From: Bacteroidota bacterium
GTDB taxonomy: Bacteria > Bacteroidota > Bacteroidia > Bacteroidales > UBA1402
Reading direction: 5' to 3'
DNA length: 30,267 nt
NCBI GenBank assembly: GCA_030706285.1
Contig: JAUZOU010000005.1
Location: 1-30,267, forward strand
Shown here in pieces: positions 1-10,900 of this stretch. The notes beneath the pieces are model-generated. The model did not search any database. It was not told the DNA's origin and worked only from the letters and a program-made list of their open reading frames with translations. A program made the position numbers and the translations under genes. Each line of letters begins with the position of its first letter. Position 1 is the first letter of the stretch.

Positions 1-1203
<1,203 letters not shown>

Positions 1204-1380
1204 ATAAGTTTGTTCTTTTTTCTTTTTTCCTTGGCTCCAGGGTACTTTCTCTCTTGACGGTTTGGTTTTACCCAAATATCTTGTTTCTTGTACTACTTGT
1301 ATCTCAATATCTCAAAGATCGTCTCTTGTCGCTCTCGCTTACCAGACTCCCTGTCACCAGGCTGCCATCGTTCTCGAAAG
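1204..1380 (-). other. rRNA operon leader (transcribed spacer upstream of 16S)
   Basis: This stretch lies between the predicted rRNA promoter and the mature 16S 5' end. On the minus strand it contains GATCTTTGAGATATTG at 1320-1305, which resembles a motif I know from Bacteroides rRNA leaders (GATCTTTGAcATATTG). It also has a purine-rich run just before the 16S gene (1208-1232). By analogy it would carry processing and antitermination signals; the sequence alone does not prove either. No coding region is supported here. Confidence 0.7.
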
Positions 1381-1386
1381 CGGGTG

Positions 1387-1418
1387 CAAAAGTATGCCCT
1401 TTTTCCTTCCCCTCCAAA
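1387..1418 (-). promoter_or_regulatory. rRNA promoter, Bacteroidota sigma-ABfr type
   Basis: Read on the minus strand, a -33 element TTTG (1418-1415) is followed after exactly 20 nt by a -7 element TACTTTTG (1394-1387). This fits the Bacteroidota housekeeping consensus TTTG - N19-21 - TAnnTTTG. Transcription would start near 1380 and give a leader of about 175 nt before 16S. A/T-rich sequence upstream (1485-1520 in particular) could act as an UP element; that part is inferred. Confidence 0.8.
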
Positions 1419-1560
1419 TATTTCTTCAAGTATTTTTCACCCTTTTTTGCCCATTACTTCTCAACTGGCTGATCTCACGTCCGTTATTACTAAAACTTTT
1501 TTTGAAAAACTGTCAAAAAAAGCTCGATTGAGTCTGTTAAATATCGCATAGGCTACCATC

Positions 1561-1681
1561 ATTCACCCATCATCCGACAGGATATGCTCGTTAAAGGTGA
1601 ATAATAGGCTTTCGTGTCCACAAACAGATAACAGACGAAAGATGTCCAAAACTCATTCACTATAAATCATCATTTTTATAG
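1561..1681. repeat. Three serial inverted repeats in the divergent intergenic region
   Basis: The 1419-1823 gap separates the rRNA promoter from the plus-strand lipoprotein gene. It contains ATTCACC (1561-1567) pairing with GGTGAAT (1596-1602), which encloses a small ATCC-GACA-GGAT hairpin (1572-1583). Next come CTTTCGT (1609-1615) with ACGAAAG (1635-1641), and CTATAAA (1660-1666) with TTTATAG (1675-1681). All three 7-bp arms are perfect. They may be protein-binding sites or 5' RNA structure for the downstream gene, or chance in A/T-rich DNA. No good TAnnTTTG promoter was found for the plus strand; TACTTTTA (1732-1739) matches 7 of 8 positions but lacks a -33 partner. Confidence 0.35.
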
Positions 1682-1823
1682 TAAAAATCAAAACGGATGC
1701 CGTACGAATTTAAAAAAATGTTACTTTTATCGCCAAATATAATCGTTTATGTTAAGAGCGATTAATTTCTAAAGTCCTTGTTTTCATTTCATAAGTAGTG
1801 TGACTATAAGACCTCTATTAATT

Positions 1824-4800
1824 ATGTTACGAAGAAAAAACGCCGTTGCCGCTTCAGCTAGCTGCCTAGTCCTTCTTACTGTTTCAATGCTCATTCCTTC
1901 CTGCATCGACGAGCAATATGACCTTGCCAAAGGCTTGTCGACCGAAATGAACCTTGGAGGTGATTCATTGACAATTCCACTTGGGAGTACCGATACAATC
2001 CGGTTGAGTGATTTTTTGAAACCGGAAGACGTCAGTATGTTGAAAACAATGGAAAACGGAGGATATGGTTTAAATTTAAAGGATTCCATCAACATTGATG
2101 TGCCCAAAATCGATCAAAACGCGTTAAAGATTGAAGATAAGAATTTCGTCCAAAGCCAGGTGGTCAACTTTGGTGACATCAATCTGGAAAATTTTAAAAT
2201 CCCGGCCATTTCAACCTCACAAAATGTCAATCTGAATCTTAGTGCCATTTCGCTTGGTAATTTTAACGTGCCGGCTATTTCTAATAATCAGACGTTTCCG
2301 GCCAACATGTCAGGTTACGCTCCAACGGATCTTGCAATAAACGATATCAGCGTCAGCGGTGGCAAGAACAATATCTTTTCCGGTATCAACCTTCCACCTT
2401 TTCAAGGCTTGCCGTCTGTACCAATAGCCGATCCGGGTGCTATTTCATTTTCTTCATCCAATAATGTCAGTTATACGATCAACACACCTGAAGGGGTTTC
2501 CGGAATTGACAACATTTTGCTAAAGGATAACCCGGCGGCGACCTTCTCTGTCAGCATTGAACTGGCTGGTGCTTCTGATATCCTGACGACCGGAACCATC
2601 AATCCTGTCATCACGATCAACCCTTCTGATCTGTTCGTCTTTAATAGCTTGCCAGGAGGAAATATAACATTCGACGAAAGCGATTCGCTGACTGTTGCCA
2701 ATGGGTTCAAACAAACAAAATCCTATACAATCAAGAAGCTGGACTTTTCAAATGGTTCAGGAAATCCCGTTGATCCGGTAAATAATAAACTTGAATTGAC
2801 AAAAGCCATTACTTCTTCAGGAAACATAGGCATGAAGGGCGTTTGGGTAAAATCGAGCCATATCAATGATGTCAAAAACCTGAACCTGATCGTTAAAGTT
2901 TCCGTTAACAACGTGGTGATCAAATCGATGGATCTGAACATTCCCACCATCAACTCCTATTTATCAGGCAATGCCGCTTTCACCGTTGACAATTCGCTTC
3001 CGAAAGAAATCTACAGCATTAATAAAGTCTATTTCGATGAAAACAGCCGGAAATTATCCTTCAGGCTGATGGCAAACGGACTGCCAACAATGATTTCCAG
3101 CTCGTTCAAAATTGACAGGCTGAATATCACTTTCCCTGATGCCTTTGACTTTGAGCCAGCTGAGGGCGTTTCCGGTCATACCTACTCTCTGACAGACGCG
3201 TCGTTTAGTCCGGCTGAAGGAAAATTAATCGAATTGTACCTGAAAGACCTTGATATGAGCAACATACAAGTAGCTGACAGAAGACTCCTCTGGAACGGAG
3301 ACATCAGTTATTCCGGAAAGGTCGCTTTTTCCGGCCGGATTAACAGCGCTAACATTCCAAGTGCTTCAGCCGATACGAAAATGGGCCTGAATATTGCTTC
3401 AGATTTAGGATTTAAATCGGCAGATGTCTATACGAACGATGTCAATAAAGAGCTGCCGACCGTTACTATTCCAATAACATTCAACATTAATATTGCCAAA
3501 GAAGTGAAGCGTCTGAACGTTCTTCAGCTAACTCCAGGGACATACCTTAAGATTCACATCGACAAACCGTCATTGCCTTTAAAACTGAAAGGAAATAATC
3601 TCAGAATTCATTTTCCCGATTTGCTGACGTTTAATCCGGCCCTGCCAAACAATGACTATGTCATCAATGACTCCGTACCTAGCCTTATTGAGTTGCAGCT
3701 GGCTTCTCTAAATATCAACAAAGACCTGGAACTTGGATTACTGACAATAAACGACGCACTCAGTGTAGCAGGGGGAGTCACGCTAGCAAACGGCTTCGTC
3801 AATAGTTCAGCCATTGAAGGCTTGTCCGATAAGACGATGTTGGTTAAGGCAACGACACCCGATATGACCATTGCTTCTACGTCAATTCCGCTTAATACCT
3901 TAGCATACAATTATGCCAGTACCCAGCCAATTTCGCTGCATATGGAAAATCTGCCGAAAGAAATACTTTCTCTTGACAGCATCATGCTGTCAAGCGGAGC
4001 TTATCTGGAGCTTAGCATCAACGTCGATAATATGCCAACCTTATCCAACCCGTTGGTGGCTGATATGACCCTTGCCTTTCCTGATTTGATCCGTTTTTCT
4101 CCAGGTGAAGCTGACAATTTGAATCAGATTCACATCAAGAAACCCTTTGCCAACGGAAAAATCACTCAAATCATCGGTTTGAAAGGCCTGCACTTCGATG
4201 GGAAGGACCTGAATGGTGTTCTGGACATCAATTCACCGCTGAAATATAATGTAGGGGTGAGTGTCGTTGATCCGACAGTCAACAGCAATGAGCTGACCAG
4301 CAATCCAATTAAGGTAACGGTGGATGTAGGGCTCAAGAATATTCAGTTTGAATCTGTCTATGGGAGGGTCGATCCGGGAATTGATCCGCAGATAGAAAAT
4401 ATCGCGATTTCAGGCTTGCCGGATTTTATGACAAAAGACGACATTACCCTTGACATCACCAAACCGGTCATCGCACTGAAAACGGAAAGCAATCTTGGCA
4501 TTCCGATTGACATCGACATGAATATGAAACCCACCAGAAATGGAAATGTGCTGGCTAGCGGCATACAATCCGTCCAATTGAGCTTACCGAAAGCCAATTC
4601 GATTAAAACACCTACAGTTACGAAATTTTGGATATCACCTGACAGTGCAGGCATGCCTCAACAGTACAATTTTGTCGAATCCAAGATTCAGAATTTGTTC
4701 AAGACTGTTCCTGATAACGTCAATTTCACAGTGAATGTCAGTGCCAATACAAACGAGCAGCATTACATCAACCTGAACGCCGATTACAAGATGAAAGTTA

Positions 4801-5243
4801 ATTATGACGTGACTGTTCCATTCGCATTCGGGAAAGAATTGCAGATTGTGATGAGAGATACCATTGATGATCTGGATGCCTCCATTGGAAAGATGGCAGC
4901 CGGACACACATTAGAATTGATGGGGACCTTAGAGAACTCCATACCGCTGGAACTGGAACTAGAACTGATTCCTCTGAATGGAGACTACGCTCCCCTTGAT
5001 ATCGTCCCTGCCTTACAAACCATCGATGCCGGAACCAAAGATGGTAAAGCCTCAATGACTAAACTTGACGTCAAATTGGATGATCCGGACGGTCATCTGA
5101 AAGAGTTGAGAGGATTCGAACTGGTATTCAAGGCAACGTCAAATGAGACCGTTGCAGGAACACCGATCAAACCCAGTAATTATGTCAAAGCAACCCTTAA
5201 GGCAAAGATTGGCGGTGGCATAAGCATTGGAAATGAGAACTAA
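1824..5243 (+). CDS. Large repeat-containing surface lipoprotein of unknown function
   Basis: 1139 residues from the ATG at 1824. An in-frame GTG at 1800 would only add eight residues before a clear type II signal peptide, so ATG is preferred. The lipobox reads LIPSC with Cys27, followed by I-D-E, an acidic stretch compatible with the Bacteroidota surface-export signal. No enzymatic motif is visible. The protein is rich in short beta-strand-like segments. At least three internal repeats of about 55 residues start near residues 391, 562 and 709. Their shared pattern is LPKEI-x-S(I/L)-, a strand ending in (M)P, then a F/FPD segment (ITFPDAF, IHFPDLL, LAFPDLI) and F-x-P. The gene is 15 bp upstream of an outer-membrane barrel gene and probably co-transcribed with it, so a barrel-associated surface protein is plausible. 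Membership in a named family is not claimed. Confidence 0.85.
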   Translation: MLRRKNAVAASASCLVLLTVSMLIPSCIDEQYDLAKGLSTEMNLGGDSLTIPLGSTDTIRLSDFLKPEDVSMLKTMENGGYGLNLKDSINIDVPKIDQNALKIEDKNFVQSQVVNFGDINLENFKIPAISTSQNVNLNLSAISLGNFNVPAISNNQTFPANMSGYAPTDLAINDISVSGGKNNIFSGINLPPFQGLPSVPIADPGAISFSSSNNVSYTINTPEGVSGIDNILLKDNPAATFSVSIELAGASDILTTGTINPVITINPSDLFVFNSLPGGNITFDESDSLTVANGFKQTKSYTIKKLDFSNGSGNPVDPVNNKLELTKAITSSGNIGMKGVWVKSSHINDVKNLNLIVKVSVNNVVIKSMDLNIPTINSYLSGNAAFTVDNSLPKEIYSINKVYFDENSRKLSFRLMANGLPTMISSSFKIDRLNITFPDAFDFEPAEGVSGHTYSLTDASFSPAEGKLIELYLKDLDMSNIQVADRRLLWNGDISYSGKVAFSGRINSANIPSASADTKMGLNIASDLGFKSADVYTNDVNKELPTVTIPITFNINIAKEVKRLNVLQLTPGTYLKIHIDKPSLPLKLKGNNLRIHFPDLLTFNPALPNNDYVINDSVPSLIELQLASLNINKDLELGLLTINDALSVAGGVTLANGFVNSSAIEGLSDKTMLVKATTPDMTIASTSIPLNTLAYNYASTQPISLHMENLPKEILSLDSIMLSSGAYLELSINVDNMPTLSNPLVADMTLAFPDLIRFSPGEADNLNQIHIKKPFANGKITQIIGLKGLHFDGKDLNGVLDINSPLKYNVGVSVVDPTVNSNELTSNPIKVTVDVGLKNIQFESVYGRVDPGIDPQIENIAISGLPDFMTKDDITLDITKPVIALKTESNLGIPIDIDMNMKPTRNGNVLASGIQSVQLSLPKANSIKTPTVTKFWISPDSAGMPQQYNFVESKIQNLFKTVPDNVNFTVNVSANTNEQHYINLNADYKMKVNYDVTVPFAFGKELQIVMRDTIDDLDASIGKMAAGHTLELMGTLENSIPLELELELIPLNGDYAPLDIVPALQTIDAGTKDGKASMTKLDVKLDDPDGHLKELRGFELVFKATSNETVAGTPIKPSNYVKATLKAKIGGGISIGNEN

Positions 5244-5258
5244 AAAACAGAAAACGAC

Positions 5259-6704
5259 ATGAAACGAATCAATCCTATTTATACTGGCTGCGGTCCTATC
5301 ATTAAACAAACGTCCACTTGCCTCCTCTATCTGATGATCTTTGTCACCTGTTCTCAAATTCAGGCTCAGGCCATCGCCCGTACAGGCTATTTTATGGAAA
5401 ATGCCACCCACCGTCATTTAATGAATCCGGCGCTGACACCTACCCGCGGTTACATAAGCCTTCCCGTAGCAGGAGAATTATCTCTTGGCATTGAATCAAA
5501 CATGCAATTCACCAATTTTATTTACCCGTCCAACGATGGCAATGAATTGGTGACATTTCTCCATCCGGACATCTCAACCTCTGATTTTCTTTCCAAACTC
5601 AGCCCGGTCAATTACCTGAGGACAGATGTCAGGACAAGCCTTCTTTCCCTTGGCTTTTATACTGGTTCTTCCTTCTGGACCTTTGATGTAGCGTCCCGCA
5701 CCAACGTCAGTATGAACCTGCCCTATGAGTTGTTTGCCTTTCTCAAACAAGGAATGTCTTCAGATCAAGGCAACCTGTACCAAATCCGGAACCTCTCTAT
5801 TAGTGCCAATGAATTTGCCGAAGTGGCTCTGGGTTATTCCAGAGTCCTTTCGGACAACCTGAGAGTCGGGGGCAAACTGAAATTTCTGGCGGGAGGAGGC
5901 TACGCCAAAGCCAACATCACCTCCATGGACATTGACATGAAGCCAGACGAATGGCGTGTTACGACCAATGGAGTCATGGATATTTACGGAAAAGGCATTA
6001 ATCTGGGAAAAGACGAAGAAGGGACGATCGACAGCCTGTATCTGAAATCGCCAGGGCTTGGTGGTACCGGTTTTGCAGTCGATCTTGGTGTTGCTTACTC
6101 TCCAATTCCAAACCTGAATCTCTCTTTGGCTGTCATTGATTTGGGAAGTATCAGGTGGAAAAAAGACAACATCAGAAAGGCAACATCTTCAGGCAGTGTG
6201 ACTTTCTCCGGAGTAGAAGGATTCGGTTTGGACAGTATCGGTAAAAATAAAGCGTCCGATCAGATGGAAACAATTAAGGATGACTTACTGAAAATGGCCA
6301 AGTTTAAGGAAACAACCGTTACCGGAAACGAACTGCAGAAATTATTCCCGACCATCAATGCCGGTGCAGAATATACGCTGTTGAACAACAAGCTCAGCCT
6401 CGGTTTTCTTTATTCGAACCGGTACATGACGGATGACCGGTATTCTGAGATGACAGGTTCCCTCAATCTTCGTCCCTCCAGTTGGTTTAATTTCTCCGGA
6501 AGTTACTCGTTTATTCATGGTAAGAAAGAAACGGTTGGCTTTGCCTTAGGCTTTGTACCAGCCATTGTCAACATTTTCCTGGCTTGCGACTATACTTTTT
6601 TCCATGTAAATCCGCAATTTATTCCGCTTAATACTTTAACCACCAATTTCCAGCTTGGGGTGAGTGTTCCTCTAGGAAAAGGCAAATTACCGAAGATGTT
6701 CTGA
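5259..6704 (+). CDS. DUF5723-like outer-membrane beta-barrel protein
   Basis: 481 residues. The N-terminus has an extended signal peptide: a hydrophobic stretch at about residues 21-33, cleaved probably near IQAQA at 33-37. The mature start contains an asparagine-proline motif (LMNPAL) and a GYISLPVAG segment, as in PorV/FadL-like and DUF5723 barrels of Bacteroidota. Alternating amphipathic strands run to the end. The C-terminus ends in Phe (KLPKMF), as expected for a BAM-inserted barrel. The long helical insert around residues 320-355 (KNKASDQMETIKDD) would be a loop or plug-like region. It follows the large lipoprotein gene by 15 bp and so likely forms one transcription unit with it. The function of the family is unknown; the DUF5723 assignment is from recall of family features, not a search. 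Confidence 0.7.
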   Translation: MKRINPIYTGCGPIIKQTSTCLLYLMIFVTCSQIQAQAIARTGYFMENATHRHLMNPALTPTRGYISLPVAGELSLGIESNMQFTNFIYPSNDGNELVTFLHPDISTSDFLSKLSPVNYLRTDVRTSLLSLGFYTGSSFWTFDVASRTNVSMNLPYELFAFLKQGMSSDQGNLYQIRNLSISANEFAEVALGYSRVLSDNLRVGGKLKFLAGGGYAKANITSMDIDMKPDEWRVTTNGVMDIYGKGINLGKDEEGTIDSLYLKSPGLGGTGFAVDLGVAYSPIPNLNLSLAVIDLGSIRWKKDNIRKATSSGSVTFSGVEGFGLDSIGKNKASDQMETIKDDLLKMAKFKETTVTGNELQKLFPTINAGAEYTLLNNKLSLGFLYSNRYMTDDRYSEMTGSLNLRPSSWFNFSGSYSFIHGKKETVGFALGFVPAIVNIFLACDYTFFHVNPQFIPLNTLTTNFQLGVSVPLGKGKLPKMF

Positions 6705-6814
6705 TACGTTCATTTTTCAACCATAGGAACCGCCTAACCAAACCCGGTGAAATATAGCATTAGGTCAAAAGAGATAGTCTATTATACCAATTAAGTATAA
6801 AGGAACAAACGCAT

Positions 6815-7990
6815 TCATTGAGCCTTTAGTGAAAACAGCAACGTTCCGAATCCAGGATTATCCGCATTGAATCCGGAGCCTTCCGGACGAAGTTTTTCTG
6901 CAGCCATCCTGGTGTACTTGTATTGTTCGTGGGGTAAACCTACCCTGTATGCGTAATGATTCAGGACCATTTCATAAATGGAACGCAAATTACCACGTCC
7001 GTTGGTAGATATTCTGGAGGCCGTAAAGCGCCCGCTGGTATCGGTATGGGGTTCGAACGGGACCTCTTCTCCCAAATTATACCTGGCAGTATATTCAAAT
7101 CCTTTCAACAGGCGATTGTTGACGGCACCATACATATCCATGCCTTGGTTCCAGCCTATTTCGCACATTTCTGAAAGATGGCCGATGCCCAGTTGCGTAT
7201 GCTGCTGATCCCTGCCACTTTCCTGACACTGGCCGTTTTCATTGATGATATAGTTGGTCAGACAGCCGTTGCCAGGGCCTTGGTAGTAAAAGTCCACTGC
7301 TCTGTCAAACATCGCGTGGTCATCGCAAAAGACACCGATGGCCATCATCGCTTTCATACAGGCGAGGTCCCAATTGCCGTGTGCCCATAGTGCAAAATAC
7401 TGAATTGGCGGATAAAAAATGGTTCTGAACATGTCCTGGCAGTGCTTCACTTCGGCCGGTGTCCATGCAGGATAGGTGTAACGCATGATTTCTGCCGCAT
7501 TCACCAATTTGAAGCCACAGAGACCGGCTCCAAGTTCCACATCGGTGCCATCGAAAATTTTAAAGGTGCTTGACCAAGCATTCAAGATAGCCACGGCCGT
7601 TTTGGCATGTGCCTCATCACCGGTAATGACCCACATTAGAGCATTCTGGTAAGCTGCACAAACGTCGGCTTCCAAGAGGTTGATGTTCTTGCCGGCTCCG
7701 GACAACAGGCTTCGCTCTACGTGTTCAGCAGGGCATGGAGTCCATTGAGCATTGGAATAGGGACTCGCCTTAAATTTCTCAAAACCGCTTTTCCAGGGTT
7801 CTATGCCTTTGGCGACCATTTCCTTCATACGGTTCAGGTCCTTGGTAGTATGAAGCAATCCGGGGTGAACAAAGGCCTGAGGATGGTAAGCAATTGGGGT
7901 ATCCAGTTTCAAAATTTGAGCCTGAACTGTTATAAAAGGTATAAAAATGACCAATAATAATAGGTTTCTCATACATGTGGTCCTCATCAT
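6815..7990 (-). CDS. PF05426 (alginate lyase family) exported polysaccharide lyase
   Basis: 391 residues from the ATG at 7990, whose A is the last base of the upstream stop codon (TAATG), suggesting translational coupling. A second start at residue 7 (7972) gives a tidier signal peptide (MRNLLLLVIF...VQAQ) and may be the real one. The mature protein shows the alpha-toroid lyase layout: HPG at 42-44, HGNWD at 204-208 and the block NGQCQES-x-RDQQH at 252-264, then NQGMDMYG and RLLKGFEY. Family members cleave uronate polymers by beta-elimination (alginate; glucuronan for PL38-type enzymes). His and Asn of HGN and the ES-x-RD-x-x-H block are the likely catalytic and binding residues, an inference from conservation with the paralogue at 29241. 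It is the last gene of the minus-strand operon. Substrate is unproven. Confidence 0.85.
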   Translation of the reverse strand: MMRTTCMRNLLLLVIFIPFITVQAQILKLDTPIAYHPQAFVHPGLLHTTKDLNRMKEMVAKGIEPWKSGFEKFKASPYSNAQWTPCPAEHVERSLLSGAGKNINLLEADVCAAYQNALMWVITGDEAHAKTAVAILNAWSSTFKIFDGTDVELGAGLCGFKLVNAAEIMRYTYPAWTPAEVKHCQDMFRTIFYPPIQYFALWAHGNWDLACMKAMMAIGVFCDDHAMFDRAVDFYYQGPGNGCLTNYIINENGQCQESGRDQQHTQLGIGHLSEMCEIGWNQGMDMYGAVNNRLLKGFEYTARYNLGEEVPFEPHTDTSGRFTASRISTNGRGNLRSIYEMVLNHYAYRVGLPHEQYKYTRMAAEKLRPEGSGFNADNPGFGTLLFSLKAQ

Positions 7991-10900
7991 TAGTAAGCGA
8001 ATAGGGTTTCCTGCGACGGAAACTGATAAAAGGGTCCGGGAAATCGCAAGGATTTCGCGGTGGAATTGCCTGAAAAATCGTTGTCTATCGTAATCGGTTT
8101 GCCGTCCGGATATTCCAGAAACTGTTTGCTCAATGCAAAAAAACCGAAAGTCGATGAGTCAAGTCTTGGGCAGTCTATCTTTGGAACCAAGTCGTTGTAA
8201 TAGGTCAACGTTGCACCTGATGTCGTATGTATCAATTTAAAATTTGCGCTGCCGGCAATGACTTTGCTCTGTTTGTCTCCCCAATCGGAGGCGTCAGCGC
8301 TATCCAGATATACATTGTAATCGGCTGTACAATCCGGATCTGCGGCCAACCGATCGAGACCACCTTTGATAAACAAATTGCAAGTCCAACGGTCGTCCCT
8401 GGGCAAGGCCGGAATGGTTTGTTTGATCACCAGGGAATGAGCCAGAAAGTTACTGGTGGCAAAGGGTCTGCCTGGAATTGTGATGTTGCTGAAACCGCAA
8501 TCATAAAAAAGGTTCTGAACAAAGACATTGGCTTCAGCACTTTCCATCCGAACTCCTTCCTTAGTCCATTTGCCCGGGCCGGAAAGTATGTTGTTGTCAA
8601 ACAAGGCCGGACCATGATTGTTGTAAAGATAGAGACAGCTTTTGCGCGTGTTGGTAATTATATTCCGGGAGATACGTGCTCCCTGAAACAAGGGGCCAAG
8701 GTACAAACCAAACCCATTCACACGGCGGATCAGATTATGTTGTACCAGCACATCTACGGCAAGAGCCAACCTGATACCTGCCGTTTTTTCTGTCGTATAG
8801 TCATTATTGGCGTTGATATCTTCAATCAGGTTGTCCGAAATTTCACTACAGGTACCATGCAACAAACCAAAGATGCCTGCTTGCCCGCAACGGGAAATAT
8901 GATTGTGGCGGATGACGTGATGACCGACTTTGGAAATATCTTGGGAAAGGTCCCTGTATTCCGGATTTCCTGGATTGGCATTGGGATAGGTATGGCCTGT
9001 CTGGCCAATGGAAATAGCGACCGATTTACAATCGCTCAGGCTGCAATTCTGTATAAGCCAATTCGTTCCGCCGTTGACAGCAATGGCTCCGGCTTGTTCA
9101 CCGTTGATGGATGCCATTGGACTGGCTATTTGGGATATCTTCAAACCGTCCAGTACCACGAAATTCACATCGGACGTTTCCGCCGAAAAAGCAGTCGGAC
9201 GAACATTGATTTCAGTCAGTTCTTTGTTCGGATTGGATTTTCCAAAATTGGCTACCAAAATGGTTTTCCCGTTTTCCTGAGTTGTGTACCAACTACCAAC
9301 GGTCATGCAAACGTCATCTATCGTACGTTTTTCACTTAATGCTTTTTCATTTAGGTAGACATTCCCCAAGTGTGCCGTAGAATCTTTCGTCATCCATAAC
9401 GCATACGGATTACCGTTCATGAAAAATTTTTCCGGTATTTCCGCTCGCCATGTAGCACCAACTTTCACCCACGAGTTGCACCGTTCAGAACCTTTTATCA
9501 GGACGTCTTCGTCAGCTGCTGCGGAAAAGATGATGTTAGCTTTTTCTGAAGTGCCTCCTTTCCGTAAGTGTACCGCTTCGCGGTAAGTGCCTTTATGAAT
9601 GACAATCCGATCTCCGGGATGAGCCAAAGAGACAGCTTTAGTGATGGTCAAAAGTGGTGATTGCTCATTGCCGTCATTGGTATCCTTACCAGTTTTTGCC
9701 ACATGAAGCAACTTGGTTTTCTCCACATTTACATTGTCAGTTTTTTTAAACACCAGTCCCTCAACGTGCTCTCCCACAAAAAAACGAGCCATGTCTGCTG
9801 CTTTGTACCATGCTGGCTTACCTGCCATATCGTCTGAAATGACTGTCCCGTTTATTTTCAGATTTTCGAAAACAACCTTCTTGATTTTCCTTACACTATC
9901 GTAACCGCTAATAATGGAGAGCTGTGCATTTTTCCCATTGTAAGTGATATCCTTAAAAAGTACGTTCTCAATACCCCTGCCTGGTGACGTGCAATATTTG
10001 GTATTGAAACAAATCCGAAGATTCACCAATTGTCCCTCCCGGAAATCTTCTATTCGGATATTTTCGAACCGCACATTCCGGATTAAATTGTTATCTCCGG
10101 CATTCACACTCATACAACCTTGATAATCAATTTGTTTTTCATTGTTGTCCAGGATGTCGATATCTCTGTAGGTCAGATTTTCGAGGACTTCGGGATTTTG
10201 AGTATTGCCATGGGTGCCTACCAATATCGGATGAGCCACATCGGCCCACAACGTTGAATGCTGCATGGTGATATTTTTGCAACCTCCTGTAAACCCAAGA
10301 CGTGTTCCGTAAACCGTGGTGCAATCGTCCGAGTTGCGGTTGAATACACCGTCCATTAGAACATTGTTGCTGGAAATGACATTCATGCCGTCGCCCCAAC
10401 CAAAAAAACTGATTGTTTTAACATTGCGGATCGTCACCGAATCGGAACCTCCGGTAAAACATTGGGAACAGAAAATCCCTTCGATGGAGACATTCCTTGA
10501 ATTGGCAACCAAAACACCTTTTTTCACCTCCTGATCAACCATACCTCTACCGGCAACCCGTACGTTTTCAACATCTTTGATCAGAATCTGTCCGCGAAGA
10601 ACCGCTCCTCCTGCCAAATAGACTGTTTTACCAGATTCAACCTTCAAGACAGTCCCAGGAATATCATGGATACCAGGTCCAAAATAAAGCACATCCTTTT
10701 CGCCTGGCTTTGGTTTATCCGTTTCTATCGGATTAGCAAACAGGTGCAGATTGTGCAAGATATCACCATTCACTTCCACGGATAGGTTTTGAGCTTTCGT
10801 CAGTTTAAATTGCAGGGTTCTTCCCTTAATCTCAGGCTTGATACCATAGGAAAGTGGCCTGATTCTGGCATTACGAATCGGTCCTTTATTATATGTAACC

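Noticed and set aside
6782..6800. TTATAC-caattaa-GTATAA hairpin between the convergent genes, as a terminator
   Set aside because: Only six A/T-rich pairs and no convincing U-run; too weak to call, although a terminator is expected in this 110-bp gap.
8227..9339. 370-codon open frame on the plus strand opposite the two-module beta-helix gene
   Set aside because: It has no signal, no recognisable motif and lies wholly antisense to a protein with clear family motifs; it is a shadow frame.
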